From Microtetraspora sp. NBRC 13810 (GTDB lineage Bacteria > Actinomycetota > Actinomycetes > Streptosporangiales > Streptosporangiaceae): a stretch of 64,000 bases of DNA. Under the pieces are notes generated by a model. The model had not been told where the DNA came from, ran no database searches, and saw only the letters and a program-made list of their open reading frames with translations. Of the stretch, positions 35,284 to 43,691 are shown piece after piece. The position numbers were made by a program, and so were the translations under genes. Where the stretch lies: positions 62,001 through 126,000 of the forward strand of contig NZ_BSRQ01000011.1 of the NCBI RefSeq assembly GCF_030268685.1, given 5' to 3'. Each line of letters opens with the position of its first letter. Position 1 is the stretch's first letter.

Positions 35284-35727
35284 ATGCTTCCTAACCTCGA
35301 AGGCGAGGCAGGTGTTCGCGCCGAGCAGCGCCTGCAGGACCAGTCGATCATCTGGCTGACGACGGTCAACTCCGACGGGCAACCCCAGACTTCGCCGGTG
35401 GGATACACGTGGGATGGGACCACACTTCTGATCATCAGCAATCCCGGCGCCCCTAAGATCCGCAACCTGCGCGGCAACCCCAAGGTCTCGCTGCACCTGG
35501 ACCTCGACGGCGACGCGGAGCAGTTCAGCGTCCTCACCGTCGAGGGCGTCGCCGAGATGGACCACGCCGCGCCGGGCGAGCCGGCGCCGCTGACCGAGAG
35601 CGAGGTAGCCGCCTACCTGGAGAAACACCTGGAGTCGATGCGCTGGGCCGGCCTGACCCCTGAGCAGACCTTCGCCGACTTCTCCACTGTGATCCGGGTG
35701 AAGCCCACCCGGGCCCGCTCCTACTGA
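35284..35727 (+). CDS. PPOX-class F420/FMN-dependent oxidoreductase
   Basis: This 147-residue split-barrel protein resembles the Rv3369-type F420-dependent group: IIWLTTVNSDGQPQTSPVGY, LLIISNPGAPKIRNLRGNP and KVSLHLDL. It would use F420H2 or FMN for small reductions. It is divergent from the quinone reductase gene. The mRNA appears leaderless (TAAACT six bases upstream of ATG). It differs clearly in sequence from the other split-barrel protein at 4979. Confidence 0.8.
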   Translation: MLPNLEGEAGVRAEQRLQDQSIIWLTTVNSDGQPQTSPVGYTWDGTTLLIISNPGAPKIRNLRGNPKVSLHLDLDGDAEQFSVLTVEGVAEMDHAAPGEPAPLTESEVAAYLEKHLESMRWAGLTPEQTFADFSTVIRVKPTRARSY

Positions 35728-35739
35728 CCCCCTTCCGCA

Positions 35740-35777
35740 GAGCCGGCGACCGGAACCGGCTCCGCCCTTCCGGTCGC
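35740..35777. terminator. overlapping hairpins after the PPOX gene
   Basis: GCGACCGGAA (35746-35755) pairs perfectly with TTCCGGTCGC (35768-35777). An alternative stem uses GAGCCGG (35740-35746) and CCGGCTC (35756-35762). The two stems overlap and exclude each other at one end. Most likely a terminator. The rest of the gap to 36077 shows no gene. Confidence 0.55.
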
Positions 35778-36077
35778 CCAACCCTCACCCCGTACGGCTC
35801 ACCGCGAACGTCGCGCCGCGCTGCCCGGCGCCCGGCCCGAAAGCGCCGGAGAGCAGCGGAAACAATGCTTCGCACAGTGTGGTTAATCGGAGTGTCAGCG
35901 CACTTCCACTAAATTCGCCGCACGCTCCGGCGGCGGAGTTCATTGTCTTCCTAAATGGCCGTCACCCCTGCTTTCTGCCAGGCGCCCCGCAAGCCTTGCC
36001 ATCTCCCTGCTATTGCGGAGGGCGACCCCCGCTGACGAGACTTCGAGGAGTTACATCCCCCTAAAAAGGAGCGTCCA

Positions 36078-36869
36078 ATGTCCCGCTACGATTGGGGCAA
36101 AGAAAACACGGCCATCGACGAACTGAAGCTCCGGATCGAGCCGGTCCGGGCCGAGGTGATCAAGCATCCGATCTACAGTCGGCTCAGGACGCTCGATGAC
36201 GTCAACGTCTTCAACGAGCACCACGTGTTCGCGGTCTGGGACTTCATGTCCCTGCTCAAGCGCCTCCAGCAGCAGCTCACCTGCGTGGAGGTGCCCTGGG
36301 TGCCACGGGGTTCCAGCGAGAGCCGGCGACTGGTGAACGACATCGTCCTGGTCGAGGAGAGCGACGAACTCGGCGAGGGCTTCATCAGCCACTTCGAGCT
36401 CTACGTCGAGGGGATGCGCCAGGCCGGGGCCGACACGGCGACGGTGCAGACGTTCCTCGACCTGATCGGGTCGGGCACGCCCGTCCCGGCGGCGCTGACC
36501 GAGGCCGGCGTGCCCGCCGCGGCCGCCGCCTTCGTCGGGCACACCTGGGACATCATCGAGAACGCCCCGCTGCACTGCCAGGCCGCCGCCTTCGCCTTCG
36601 GCCGCGAGGACCTCATCCCGGAGATGTTCGACCAGGTCATCAAGATCGACGACCACGGCGGCAAGCTCGCCAAGTTCCGCGACTACCTCGCGCGGCACAT
36701 CGAGGTGGACGGCGAGGAGCACACCCCCATGGCCATGGCCATGCTCGCCGACCTGTGCGGCACCGACCAGAGCAAGTGGGACGAGTGCGCCGACACGATC
36801 AACGCCGCCCTCCGGGCTCGCGTCAACCTGTGGGACGGGATCGTCGAGGCGGTCAACGCCCGGTCTTGA
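36078..36869 (+). CDS. DUF3050 protein, heme-oxygenase-like fold
   Basis: This 263-residue protein matches the DUF3050 family, starting with [20 protein letters not shown] and [20 protein letters not shown]. The family is related to TenA/heme-oxygenase-like helical bundles, some of which bind two iron atoms. Candidate ligands are visible: Glu/His in NEHHVF, Glu...His in [17 protein letters not shown], and His-x-x-x-Asp-x-x-Glu-His in [13 protein letters not shown]. Whether it is a diiron oxygenase is inference. AAAAGGAG precedes the ATG. It stands alone. Confidence 0.75.
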   Translation: MSRYDWGKENTAIDELKLRIEPVRAEVIKHPIYSRLRTLDDVNVFNEHHVFAVWDFMSLLKRLQQQLTCVEVPWVPRGSSESRRLVNDIVLVEESDELGEGFISHFELYVEGMRQAGADTATVQTFLDLIGSGTPVPAALTEAGVPAAAAAFVGHTWDIIENAPLHCQAAAFAFGREDLIPEMFDQVIKIDDHGGKLAKFRDYLARHIEVDGEEHTPMAMAMLADLCGTDQSKWDECADTINAALRARVNLWDGIVEAVNARS

Positions 36870-37209
36870 GGCCGGCCGAGGCCCTCTGAGCGTCTCCCCC
36901 TCCAGCGGCCCGGACGAGTCGAGCAGACCGGGGCCACGGGGACAAGACCGTCCGTTCAGCCGGACGCGTCACCGTTGCCCGTGACCCTGGCCCGCTTCCC
37001 CGGGAAAACAATTCCCCGGGAAAGCGACTCGCTCATCGTGCCTTTTTCACCGAAAGCTCGAACACATTCATCAGCATGGCCGCCGGCGGGCGCGCAGAAA
37101 TGCTTCCGCGCATTCGGCCAGGCTTCCGGATATCAGCCGGCACAGCATTTGCCCCGGCTTTCGACCTCGTTGTCCCGGCGTTCGACATCGCCTTCGCCGA
37201 GAAACGTCC
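36870..37209. other. intergenic region with twin TTCCCCGGGAA palindromes
   Basis: Between two convergent genes there is no convincing coding frame. TTCCCCGGGAA occurs at 36996-37006 and 37012-37022, 16 bases apart centre to centre. Both are perfect 11-bp palindromes and may bind a regulator or form a cruciform-like terminator. Nothing else recognised. Confidence 0.4.
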
Positions 37210-38007
37210 TCAACCGTTCCGCGCTTCCGTTCCGGTCCGGTTCCACAAGGCCGACCGGCGCGCCGTCGCCAGGATGAGGAGCCCGGTGAGGGCCAGCGTG
37301 GCGATCTGGATCGCGAGCTGCACGCCGTACACGACCCCTTCGGTGGCGAACAGGCGGAACGCGATGAGCGTCCCGGTGTGCACCCCGACCGCCATCCACA
37401 CCGTGCCGGTTCGCGCCCGCGCCGCGCCGCAGGCGAAGCCCAGCGCCACCCCGGACACGACGTAGAGCACCCCCTCGACGACCTCCGACGCCTCGCTGCC
37501 GAAGGAGATGAGGTGGAGCGCGCCGAACGCCACCGTCGTGACCGGCAGGGCGAGCCGGGCGGGCAGCGTGCCGTACAGGTGGCCGCGGAAGAGCACCTCG
37601 TCGGGGAAGCCCACGCTGAGCACGACGATGGCGAGGGTCAGCGGGAAGTACCCCACCAGTTCCGACCTGGCCTCGGGCGGCACCCAGGAGGCCGCGCCGA
37701 ACGCGACGGAGAGGGAGTTGGACGCGAGGATCGCCACCGTGCCCACGGCGACGCCCAGCAGCGCCTGCGGGAGCGCCGCCCAGGTGAGCGGCATGCTCAT
37801 CCCCTGCCACGGCTGCCTGGTCACGAATCTTCGCCACCCGAACACCAGGGCGAGCGCGATGAGGGTGGTGGCGACGGAGGAGTAGAGGCCGGTCACGGGG
37901 TTCGCCGGGTCGCTCAGCGGAGCCGTCAGGTAGATGCCGCCGAACACCGCCGCGATGAGGAAGGCGATCGTGATCAGGGTCGCCCACAGGGGCTTGGTCG
38001 CTTTCAT
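37210..38007 (-). CDS. CPBP family intramembrane protein with altered first catalytic residue
   Basis: This 265-residue membrane protein with about eight TM helices carries CPBP/ABI motifs. Motif 1 reads FPDEVLFRGHLYG, so the usual Glu-Glu-x-x-x-Arg is Asp-Glu-x-x-x-Arg. Motif 2 is FGALHLISF and motif 3 GVHTG, keeping both histidines. CPBP proteins include intramembrane proteases (CAAX type) and protein-modification chaperones. The Asp substitution may keep or weaken metal-free catalysis. The ATG at 38007 begins a positively charged N-terminus followed by TM1. Confidence 0.82.
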   Translation of the reverse strand: MKATKPLWATLITIAFLIAAVFGGIYLTAPLSDPANPVTGLYSSVATTLIALALVFGWRRFVTRQPWQGMSMPLTWAALPQALLGVAVGTVAILASNSLSVAFGAASWVPPEARSELVGYFPLTLAIVVLSVGFPDEVLFRGHLYGTLPARLALPVTTVAFGALHLISFGSEASEVVEGVLYVVSGVALGFACGAARARTGTVWMAVGVHTGTLIAFRLFATEGVVYGVQLAIQIATLALTGLLILATARRSALWNRTGTEARNG

Positions 38008-38220
38008 GCCCGCGCGGGGGATACGGGCGCGTGACCCGGCGCGGTTCGCGCGATGGCGCGTTCGTCCACGGAAAGTGTCATGTCAGGACCTCGGCAAAAG
38101 GGATCGGCGTCACACGACTCAACATCGGCGACTGACGTATGCGCCGCCAATTTAGCCGGACAAATCCGGATTAGCCGGTCTCCTCATCTCACTCTGTCAA
38201 GTCACCGCCCCTCGTCCGGC

Positions 38221-38967
38221 TCAAGGTGCGGGCGCCGGGATGCGGTAGACGGACACGTGGGAACGCGACTCGGCCGTGAAGTCGGCTCCGGTCCAGTCCG
38301 CGTGCCTGCTCTCCAGCTCGAACCCGGCCAGCTGCGCCATGAGGTCGAGCTCGGCCGGCCAGATGTAACGGTGCGGAGTGCGGAACAGCTCGGCCTGCCT
38401 GCTCTCGTCGAACCTGAAATGGTGTGACACGACGTGCTGCCGCAGGACGTCGTAGGTGTCCAGGCCGATGTAGCCGGGCTCGGAGTGCCACACCGTGGCC
38501 TGCTGCCCCGACGGGAGCCTGCGCAGCTCGGGCACCCAGAGCTCGATCACGAACCTGCCGCCGGGTGCGAGGTGACGGGCGGCGTTACGGAAGCACGCGA
38601 CCTGTTCGGCCTGGGTGAGCAGGTTGGCAATCGTGTTGTAGACGAGGTAGACCAGCGTGTACTCGCCCGGGGCGACGGCCGACGCCATGTCGCCGACGAC
38701 CACCGGGATCGTCGCCTCGTCCGCCTTCGCCCGCAGTTGGCCGATCATGGGCAGTGACAGCTCGATGCCGGTGACGGACACTCCGCGCGCGGCGAGCGGG
38801 ACGGCCACCCGGCCGGTTCCGATGGCGAACTCCAGCGCCCGTCCTTCGCCCGCGAGCACGGCGAGGCGGTCCACCGTCGGCCCCAGCACCTCGGGCGCGA
38901 ACATGCCGGTGCCCGGCGTGTCATAGCGCCGGGCGGTCTCGTCGTCCCACAGCTCTTCCTGTCGCAC
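38221..38967 (-). CDS. class I SAM-dependent methyltransferase
   Basis: This 248-residue methyltransferase has the SAM motif ALEFAIGTGRVAVPLAARG, an acidic residue in GIELSLPM, and HLAPGGRFVIELW. Similar stand-alone enzymes act on small molecules. The GTG start has only a weak GGGG element upstream. It is not close enough to other biosynthetic genes to assign a pathway. Confidence 0.8.
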   Translation of the reverse strand: MRQEELWDDETARRYDTPGTGMFAPEVLGPTVDRLAVLAGEGRALEFAIGTGRVAVPLAARGVSVTGIELSLPMIGQLRAKADEATIPVVVGDMASAVAPGEYTLVYLVYNTIANLLTQAEQVACFRNAARHLAPGGRFVIELWVPELRRLPSGQQATVWHSEPGYIGLDTYDVLRQHVVSHHFRFDESRQAELFRTPHRYIWPAELDLMAQLAGFELESRHADWTGADFTAESRSHVSVYRIPAPAP

Positions 38968-39468
38968 ATCCCCACGATCGCCACGGGCATGGCACGTTGT
39001 CCAACGATTTTGCGACCCGCAGCACGCGGGCGCCGGGGGCGGGCGCTGGGGGGCGGGCGTGCTTCGCAGCCGCGGTGCCGGTCCGGGTATGCGGTTGCGG
39101 AAGGGGTCGCCGCTTTGTCAGGGTGTCCGCTATGTGGTCCGATCCGGTGCGCCACCATGATCGCGGGCGCTGGCTGGCCGAGTTCGCCGGTCGCCTGCTC
39201 GTGGCCGGGCGGTCGGCGCCCGCCGACAGGTCCGCCGTCGCGCACGGACGCGACGACCGCCCCCGGGCGCACAGCGGCATGTACTTCCGGGGCGGCCCGT
39301 ACTGAATCGCGAGGAGGCTGTCCGTCACAGCGGACGCCAGGAGGGAAAGGGGTTCACCCGCTCCTTTCCACTCTCAACGTATAGCGCACCGGGGGGCTTG
39401 CGGCAAGACCCGGGTCGTCCCGCAGAATCGTCGGTCCAGGCCGGAACCTGCGGAAACGGGGATGCGAA
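38968..39468. other. intergenic region upstream of the rifamycin-response locus
   Basis: Overlapping open frames occur on both strands, but none has a credible start, family match or clear codon bias, so I leave them out. The right part contains the RAE-like element at 39393-39411 and, just before it, a GGAAAGG/CCTTTCC stem. The promoter for the downstream locus must lie here. Confidence 0.45.
39393..39411 (+). promoter_or_regulatory. rifamycin-associated element (RAE)
   Basis: The 19-mer GGGGCTTGCGGCAAGACCC is an inverted repeat (GGGGCTTGC, G, GCAAGACCC) with one mismatch. It matches the known rifamycin-associated element, which I recall as GGGGCTTGCGGCAAGGCCC, at 18 of 19 positions. RAEs drive rifamycin-inducible expression of resistance genes (rph, iri, rgt, helR) in actinobacteria. 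Here it lies 58 bases upstream of a glycosyltransferase remnant that leads into helR. Confidence 0.85.
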
Positions 39469-39813
39469 GTGCGTGTGTTGTTGTCGACGTACGGGTCACG
39501 CGGGGACGTCGAACCGGTGGTTGCACTCGCGGCGCGGTTGGGGGCACTCGGCGCGGGGGTGCGGGTGTGCGCGCCGCCGGACGAGGAGTTCGCCGAGCTG
39601 CCGGCCGGGGCGGGCGTGCCGCCGGTGCCGGTCGGCCGGGTGGCCGCCGTCGTGCACCACGGCGGCGCGGGCACCACGACGACCGCCGCCCGGGCCGGCG
39701 CGCCCCAGGTGGTGGTACCCCAGGCGGAGCGTTGTCGCGTAGCGAAGGCGTCTCGACCGGCGTGCCGTACGGCGATGGCCGCACGCGACCCCAGATCGGA
39801 GCCGATGCCGTGA
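39469..39813 (+). pseudogene. internally deleted rifamycin glycosyltransferase-like gene
   Basis: This 114-codon frame joins two distant parts of a GT1 enzyme. The N-terminus is [20 protein letters not shown] through [17 protein letters not shown]. About residue 57 it jumps to the C-terminal sugar-nucleotide block [20 protein letters not shown]. Roughly 250 residues of the usual 400 are missing, in frame, and the extreme C-terminus is lost too. The N-terminus resembles rifamycin-inactivating Rgt and vancomycin-type GTs. Directly downstream of an RAE, it is best read as a decayed rgt. Its GTG start is at 39469 and its TGA overlaps the helR start. Confidence 0.75.
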
Positions 39814-41957
39814 ATCCCCTGACCACCGGGGCGTTCGACCTTCCCGGCCACCTCGCCCCCAAGGCCGACCCGGCGCTGATCGCCGGTGATGAACGGCACT
39901 TCGCGGCCATCGCGGAGAGCCTCCGGCAGTCGATCGCCGAGCTGTCCGGCCGCCTCGACGCCGAGCTCAGGGCGCCCGGCGGCAAAGGCCGGCAGGCGAT
40001 GGACCGGGACATGCAGATCCACCGGCTGACCGCCCGCCTGCGCGCGCTGCGTCGCTTCGGCCTGGACCTGTGCCTCGGGCACATGGTCGCCGCGGACGAC
40101 TCCGAGCCCGTGTACGTCGGGCGACTCGGCCTCACGGACAGCGCGGGCCGGCGGCTGCTGCTCGACTGGCGCTCCCCCGCGGCCGAGCCGTTCTTCGGAG
40201 CGACCCACGCCAACCCGATGGGACTGGCGAGCCGCCGCAGGTATCGCTGGACCCACGGCCGGATCAGCGACTACTGGGACGAGGTGTTCACCCCGGACGG
40301 GTTCGAAGGGCACGCCGCGCTCGACGACCAGTCCGCCTTCATCGCCAGCCTGGGCGGCAACCGGTCGGCACGGATGCGGGACGTCCTCGGCACCATCCAG
40401 GCCGACCAGGACGCCGTCATCCGCGCGGGATCCCGCGGCGCTCTCGTCGTCGACGGCGGTCCGGGTACCGGGAAGACCGTCGTCGCCCTGCACCGCTCCG
40501 CCTACCTTCTCTACGCGGACCCCCGCCTGGGTCGGCGCCGGGGCGGCGTGCTGTTCGTCGGCCCGCACCAGCCCTACCTCGCCTACGTCGCCGACGTCCT
40601 CCCCAGTCTCGGCGAGGAGGGCGTGCGGACCTGCACGCTGCGGGATCTCGTCGCCGAGGGCGCCACGGCGGTGATCGAGGCCGACCCGGACGTGGCCCGC
40701 CTGAAGTCGTCCGCGGACCTGGTGAAGGCGATCGAGCCGGCCGTCCGGTTCTACGAGAACCCGCCCACCAAGGGGATGACGATCACGACCCCCTGGTCCG
40801 ACATCCGGCTGAGCGCCGACGACTGGGCCGAGGCGTTCGAGGCACCGGACCCCGGTACGCCGCACAACGAGGCGCGGGACCAGATCTGGGAGGCGCTGCT
40901 CACGATCCTGGTGGACGGGCACGACGGCGACGCCCCCGCCGACCTGCTCCGCAAGTCGCTGCTGCGGGACAGGGAGCTGCTCACGACCTTCAACCGCGCG
41001 TGGCCGCTGCTCGAAGCGGCCGACCTCGTCGGAGACCTGTGGTCGGTACCCGCCTACCTGCGGTTGTGCGCGCCCTGGCTCAGCCCCGACGAGGTCCGGA
41101 AGTTGCAGCGCGCGGACGCCCAGGCGTGGACGGTGTCCGACCTGCCGCTCCTGGACGCGGCGCGGCAGCGGCTCGGCGACCCGGAGGCGTCGCGGCGCAA
41201 GCGCCGGCATGACGCCTCCGTCGCCGCCGAACGCGAGCACATGGCCGCGGTCGTCGACGACCTGCTCGCGGCCGACGACGACGGGGAAGGCGCGGTGACG
41301 ATGCTACGCGGACAGGACATCCGGGACGCACTGGTCGACGGGACCGCACCGCCCGGCACCGAACCGGACCTGCTCGCCGGCCCGTTCGCGCACATCGTCG
41401 TGGACGAGGCCCAGGAACTGACCGACGCGGAGTGGCAGATGCTGCTGCTCCGGTGCCCGTCCAGGAGTTTCACCATCGTCGGGGATCGCGCCCAGGCCAG
41501 GCACGGGTTCACGGAGTCGTGGCAGGAACGGCTCCGGCGGATCGGGCTCGACCGGATCACCTTGGCCTCCCTGAGCGTCAACTACCGGACGCCGGAGGAG
41601 ATCATGACGGAGGCCGAGCCGGTCATCCGGGCCGTGCTCCCGGACGCCAACGTGCCGACCTCCATCCGCAGCGGCGGCGTCCCCGTCGTGCACGGATCCG
41701 CCGCGGATCTGAGCTCGATCCTCGACACCTGGCTCGCCGCTAACGCCGACGGCATCGCCTGCGTCATCGGCGATCCCACATTCCGGACGACGTCCCGTGT
41801 CCGGTCGCTGACCCCGGAGCTGTCGAAAGGGCTTGAGTTCGACCTGGTCGTCCTCGTCGACCCGGAGGCGTTCGGCGAGGGCATCGAAGGAGCGGTCGAC
41901 CGCTATGTCGCGATGACCCGGGCGACCCGGCAACTCGTCATCCTCACCGGCCGGTGA
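39810..41957 (+). CDS. helR: HelR/HelD-type RNA polymerase recycling ATPase
   Basis: This 715-residue UvrD-like superfamily 1 protein has an N-terminal coiled-coil region (about 15-75), Walker [21 protein letters not shown], a DEAQ-box-like [28 protein letters not shown] and a C-terminal [15 protein letters not shown]. This is the HelD family, which pries stalled RNA polymerase from DNA. The HelR subgroup, controlled by an RAE, displaces rifamycins from polymerase. The GTG at 39810 overlaps the stop of the glycosyltransferase remnant (GTGA), so the remnant may survive as a leader that delivers ribosomes to helR. Confidence 0.87.
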   Translation: MNPLTTGAFDLPGHLAPKADPALIAGDERHFAAIAESLRQSIAELSGRLDAELRAPGGKGRQAMDRDMQIHRLTARLRALRRFGLDLCLGHMVAADDSEPVYVGRLGLTDSAGRRLLLDWRSPAAEPFFGATHANPMGLASRRRYRWTHGRISDYWDEVFTPDGFEGHAALDDQSAFIASLGGNRSARMRDVLGTIQADQDAVIRAGSRGALVVDGGPGTGKTVVALHRSAYLLYADPRLGRRRGGVLFVGPHQPYLAYVADVLPSLGEEGVRTCTLRDLVAEGATAVIEADPDVARLKSSADLVKAIEPAVRFYENPPTKGMTITTPWSDIRLSADDWAEAFEAPDPGTPHNEARDQIWEALLTILVDGHDGDAPADLLRKSLLRDRELLTTFNRAWPLLEAADLVGDLWSVPAYLRLCAPWLSPDEVRKLQRADAQAWTVSDLPLLDAARQRLGDPEASRRKRRHDASVAAEREHMAAVVDDLLAADDDGEGAVTMLRGQDIRDALVDGTAPPGTEPDLLAGPFAHIVVDEAQELTDAEWQMLLLRCPSRSFTIVGDRAQARHGFTESWQERLRRIGLDRITLASLSVNYRTPEEIMTEAEPVIRAVLPDANVPTSIRSGGVPVVHGSAADLSSILDTWLAANADGIACVIGDPTFRTTSRVRSLTPELSKGLEFDLVVLVDPEAFGEGIEGAVDRYVAMTRATRQLVILTGR

Positions 41958-42135
41958 CTGTGCCGGGGTGGGTGGCGCGCGCTGTCAGGGTCGCCGATCG
42001 TGATCCTCGTGGACAGGCCGTACACGGTGCCCGCCTTGATGGCCCACATGCGGCTCCATCTTCCCGCCTTTCCTTTCGCTGCTGTTTCGCCGACCGGCCG
42101 GGCGCCGTTCGCGCTCCACGTTCGGGCCGAAGGGG

Positions 42136-42166
42136 GTGTACCAGTGGTGTGTACCACCAGTACACT
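42136..42166. promoter_or_regulatory. operator palindrome overlapping a leaderless promoter
   Basis: An imperfect palindrome of 15+15 bases (42136-42165; left arm GTGTACCAGTGGTGT, right arm GTACCACCAGTACAC, 11 of 15 pairs) overlaps the -10 candidate TACACT at 42161-42166. TACACT ends exactly six bases before the ATG at 42173. This is the layout expected for autorepression by the TetR regulator encoded second in the unit. Confidence 0.65.
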
Positions 42167-42172
42167 TCGGGC

Positions 42173-42703
42173 ATGCGAGTCGTCGTCAAGACTGTGGGCA
42201 CCCTGCTGTCCGCGATCCTGCTCACCTATCCGCTGTGGGCGCCGGAGTGGGGGCTTGGCATCCTGGGCGAGATCGGGGCGCTGGGCGTGCCCGGCGGTCC
42301 GATCGCCCTGGCCGCCTTCCTCGGGCTCGTCGCGCTGTACTGCCGGGCCCTTCAGCGGACCCTGGAACTCCTGCCCGCCGAGGCCAGGGCCGCGGCCCCC
42401 GGCTCGGTCTGGTGGATGTTCGCGATCCCCTACAACTTCACCGAGGACTTCTTCATCGTGCGCGCCGTCGCCGCCTCGATGGCCGCCCACGCCCAGGTGC
42501 CGGCCGCCTTCACCCGGCGCTGGGCGGCGATCGGGTACGGCTGGTGCGCCTTCCAGATCCTCTCGCTCCTGCCCGGCACGGCCGGCTACCTCGGCGGCGT
42601 CGTCGCCATCCCCCTGTGGGCCGCACACTGGATCATGACGGTCCGCGTCAACCGGAGACTCGCCGCCGCACGCCCGCCCGTCCCGCTCGCCCACGACCTC
42701 TAG
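42173..42703 (+). CDS. small membrane protein of unknown function
   Basis: This 176-residue protein has about four predicted TM segments (near residues 5-20, 35-52, 65-95 and 120-150) and a basic C-terminus. I do not recognise the family. There is no ribosome site; the gene appears to be transcribed leaderless from TACACT. The TetR gene follows after seven bases, so it is probably the regulator's target. Confidence 0.65.
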   Translation: MRVVVKTVGTLLSAILLTYPLWAPEWGLGILGEIGALGVPGGPIALAAFLGLVALYCRALQRTLELLPAEARAAAPGSVWWMFAIPYNFTEDFFIVRAVAASMAAHAQVPAAFTRRWAAIGYGWCAFQILSLLPGTAGYLGGVVAIPLWAAHWIMTVRVNRRLAAARPPVPLAHDL

Positions 42704-42710
42704 GAGACCC

Positions 42711-43295
42711 GTGCCGCTTCCCCGCTTCGACCGGCTGCCGGCCGACGCGCGAGCCGCCATCCTCGCCGTCGCCCGCGCCCACTTCGCGCGCGACGGCAAG
42801 GACGCCGCGTCCTTCAACCAGATCATCGCCGAGGCCGGCATCTCCAAGACCTCCGCCTACCACTACTTCGACGGCAAGGACGACCTCTTCGCCGCCGTGG
42901 TCGCCGACGCGGGCGACCGTACGCTCGCCGCGCTCGGGCCGTGGGCCGACGTGGCGACCGAGGGCGAGTTGTGGGCGCAGGTGACCGCCGGCACGACCCG
43001 GCTGGTGGCGCACCTGCGCGAACACCCGGACGACCGGGCGGTGCTCGCCGCGCAGCCGTACCACGATCCCGCCGGCCGTTCCTGGATCCACCGGCTCGTC
43101 GCGAACGGCCTGCGCATCGGCCTGATCGACCCGCACCCGGATGCCGAACCGCTCACCGTGGCGACGATCGGCCTCTTCGACGCCCTCGACGCCTGGGCGC
43201 TCGACCGGCAGGACGAGCCGATCCCCTCCGTCGCGGAGACGCTCACCGTGTTCCTCGCCCGCCTGTGGAACACCGGCAGGGGCGACGCCGACTGA
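42711..43295 (+). CDS. TetR family regulator
   Basis: This 194-residue protein has an N-terminal helix-turn-helix (FNQIIAEAGISKTSAYHYFD), the TetR signature, and a ligand-binding C-terminal domain. The GTG start follows AGGAG, which overlaps the upstream stop codon. It likely represses its own two-gene unit through the palindrome at 42136. Confidence 0.85.
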   Translation: MPLPRFDRLPADARAAILAVARAHFARDGKDAASFNQIIAEAGISKTSAYHYFDGKDDLFAAVVADAGDRTLAALGPWADVATEGELWAQVTAGTTRLVAHLREHPDDRAVLAAQPYHDPAGRSWIHRLVANGLRIGLIDPHPDAEPLTVATIGLFDALDAWALDRQDEPIPSVAETLTVFLARLWNTGRGDAD

Positions 43296-43305
43296 GCGCC
43301 GGGCG

Positions 43306-43671
43306 TTATCGGCCGGGCTCCGGTGGGCGCACGATGAGGTCCTCGGGCCGGGGAAGGCGGGCGGGCGCGTCATCCGGCGTGTAGAACTCCAGGTGGGAAA
43401 GGTAGCCGTCGCGCAGGAACAGCAGCACTCCGTCGCTCGTCCCGGCGATGTCGGCGGTCAGGAGGGCGCCGGTCACCACAGGGGCCGCGGACGCCCGGGG
43501 ACCGTCCGGCACGCGCAGATCGATCGAGGCGCACCCGCACACGCACCCGCCGGTGACGAGGGCCCCCGCCACCTGGGAGCGCAACTCCGCACTCCCCGGA
43601 AAGTCCGCCGCGAGCATCGTCAGCAGCACCGCCCGCTCCCCCACCGTGAGCGATCGTCCCGGGCCGTCCAT
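43306..43671 (-). CDS. hypothetical protein with CxCxC motif
   Basis: This 121-residue protein of unrecognised function has a short cysteine cluster CVCGCASIDL near residue 43 that recurs in small actinobacterial hypothetical proteins. Good codon bias supports it as a gene. It lies tail to tail with the TetR gene and 20 bases from the MocR gene stop. Confidence 0.55.
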   Translation of the reverse strand: MDGPGRSLTVGERAVLLTMLAADFPGSAELRSQVAGALVTGGCVCGCASIDLRVPDGPRASAAPVVTGALLTADIAGTSDGVLLFLRDGYLSHLEFYTPDDAPARLPRPEDLIVRPPEPGR

Positions 43672-43691
43672 GACCCCACCCTAATCGCGGA

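Noticed and set aside
37201-38034. A plus-strand frame across the CPBP gene.
   Set aside because: It is rich in His, Arg and Glu shadow codons and lacks hydrophobic segments; the minus-strand CPBP frame has clear motifs and TM helices.
38921-39328. Open frames on both strands upstream of the RAE.
   Set aside because: Arg- and Ala-rich sequence, no clear start with ribosome site, no recognisable motif; the area is better explained as promoter region.
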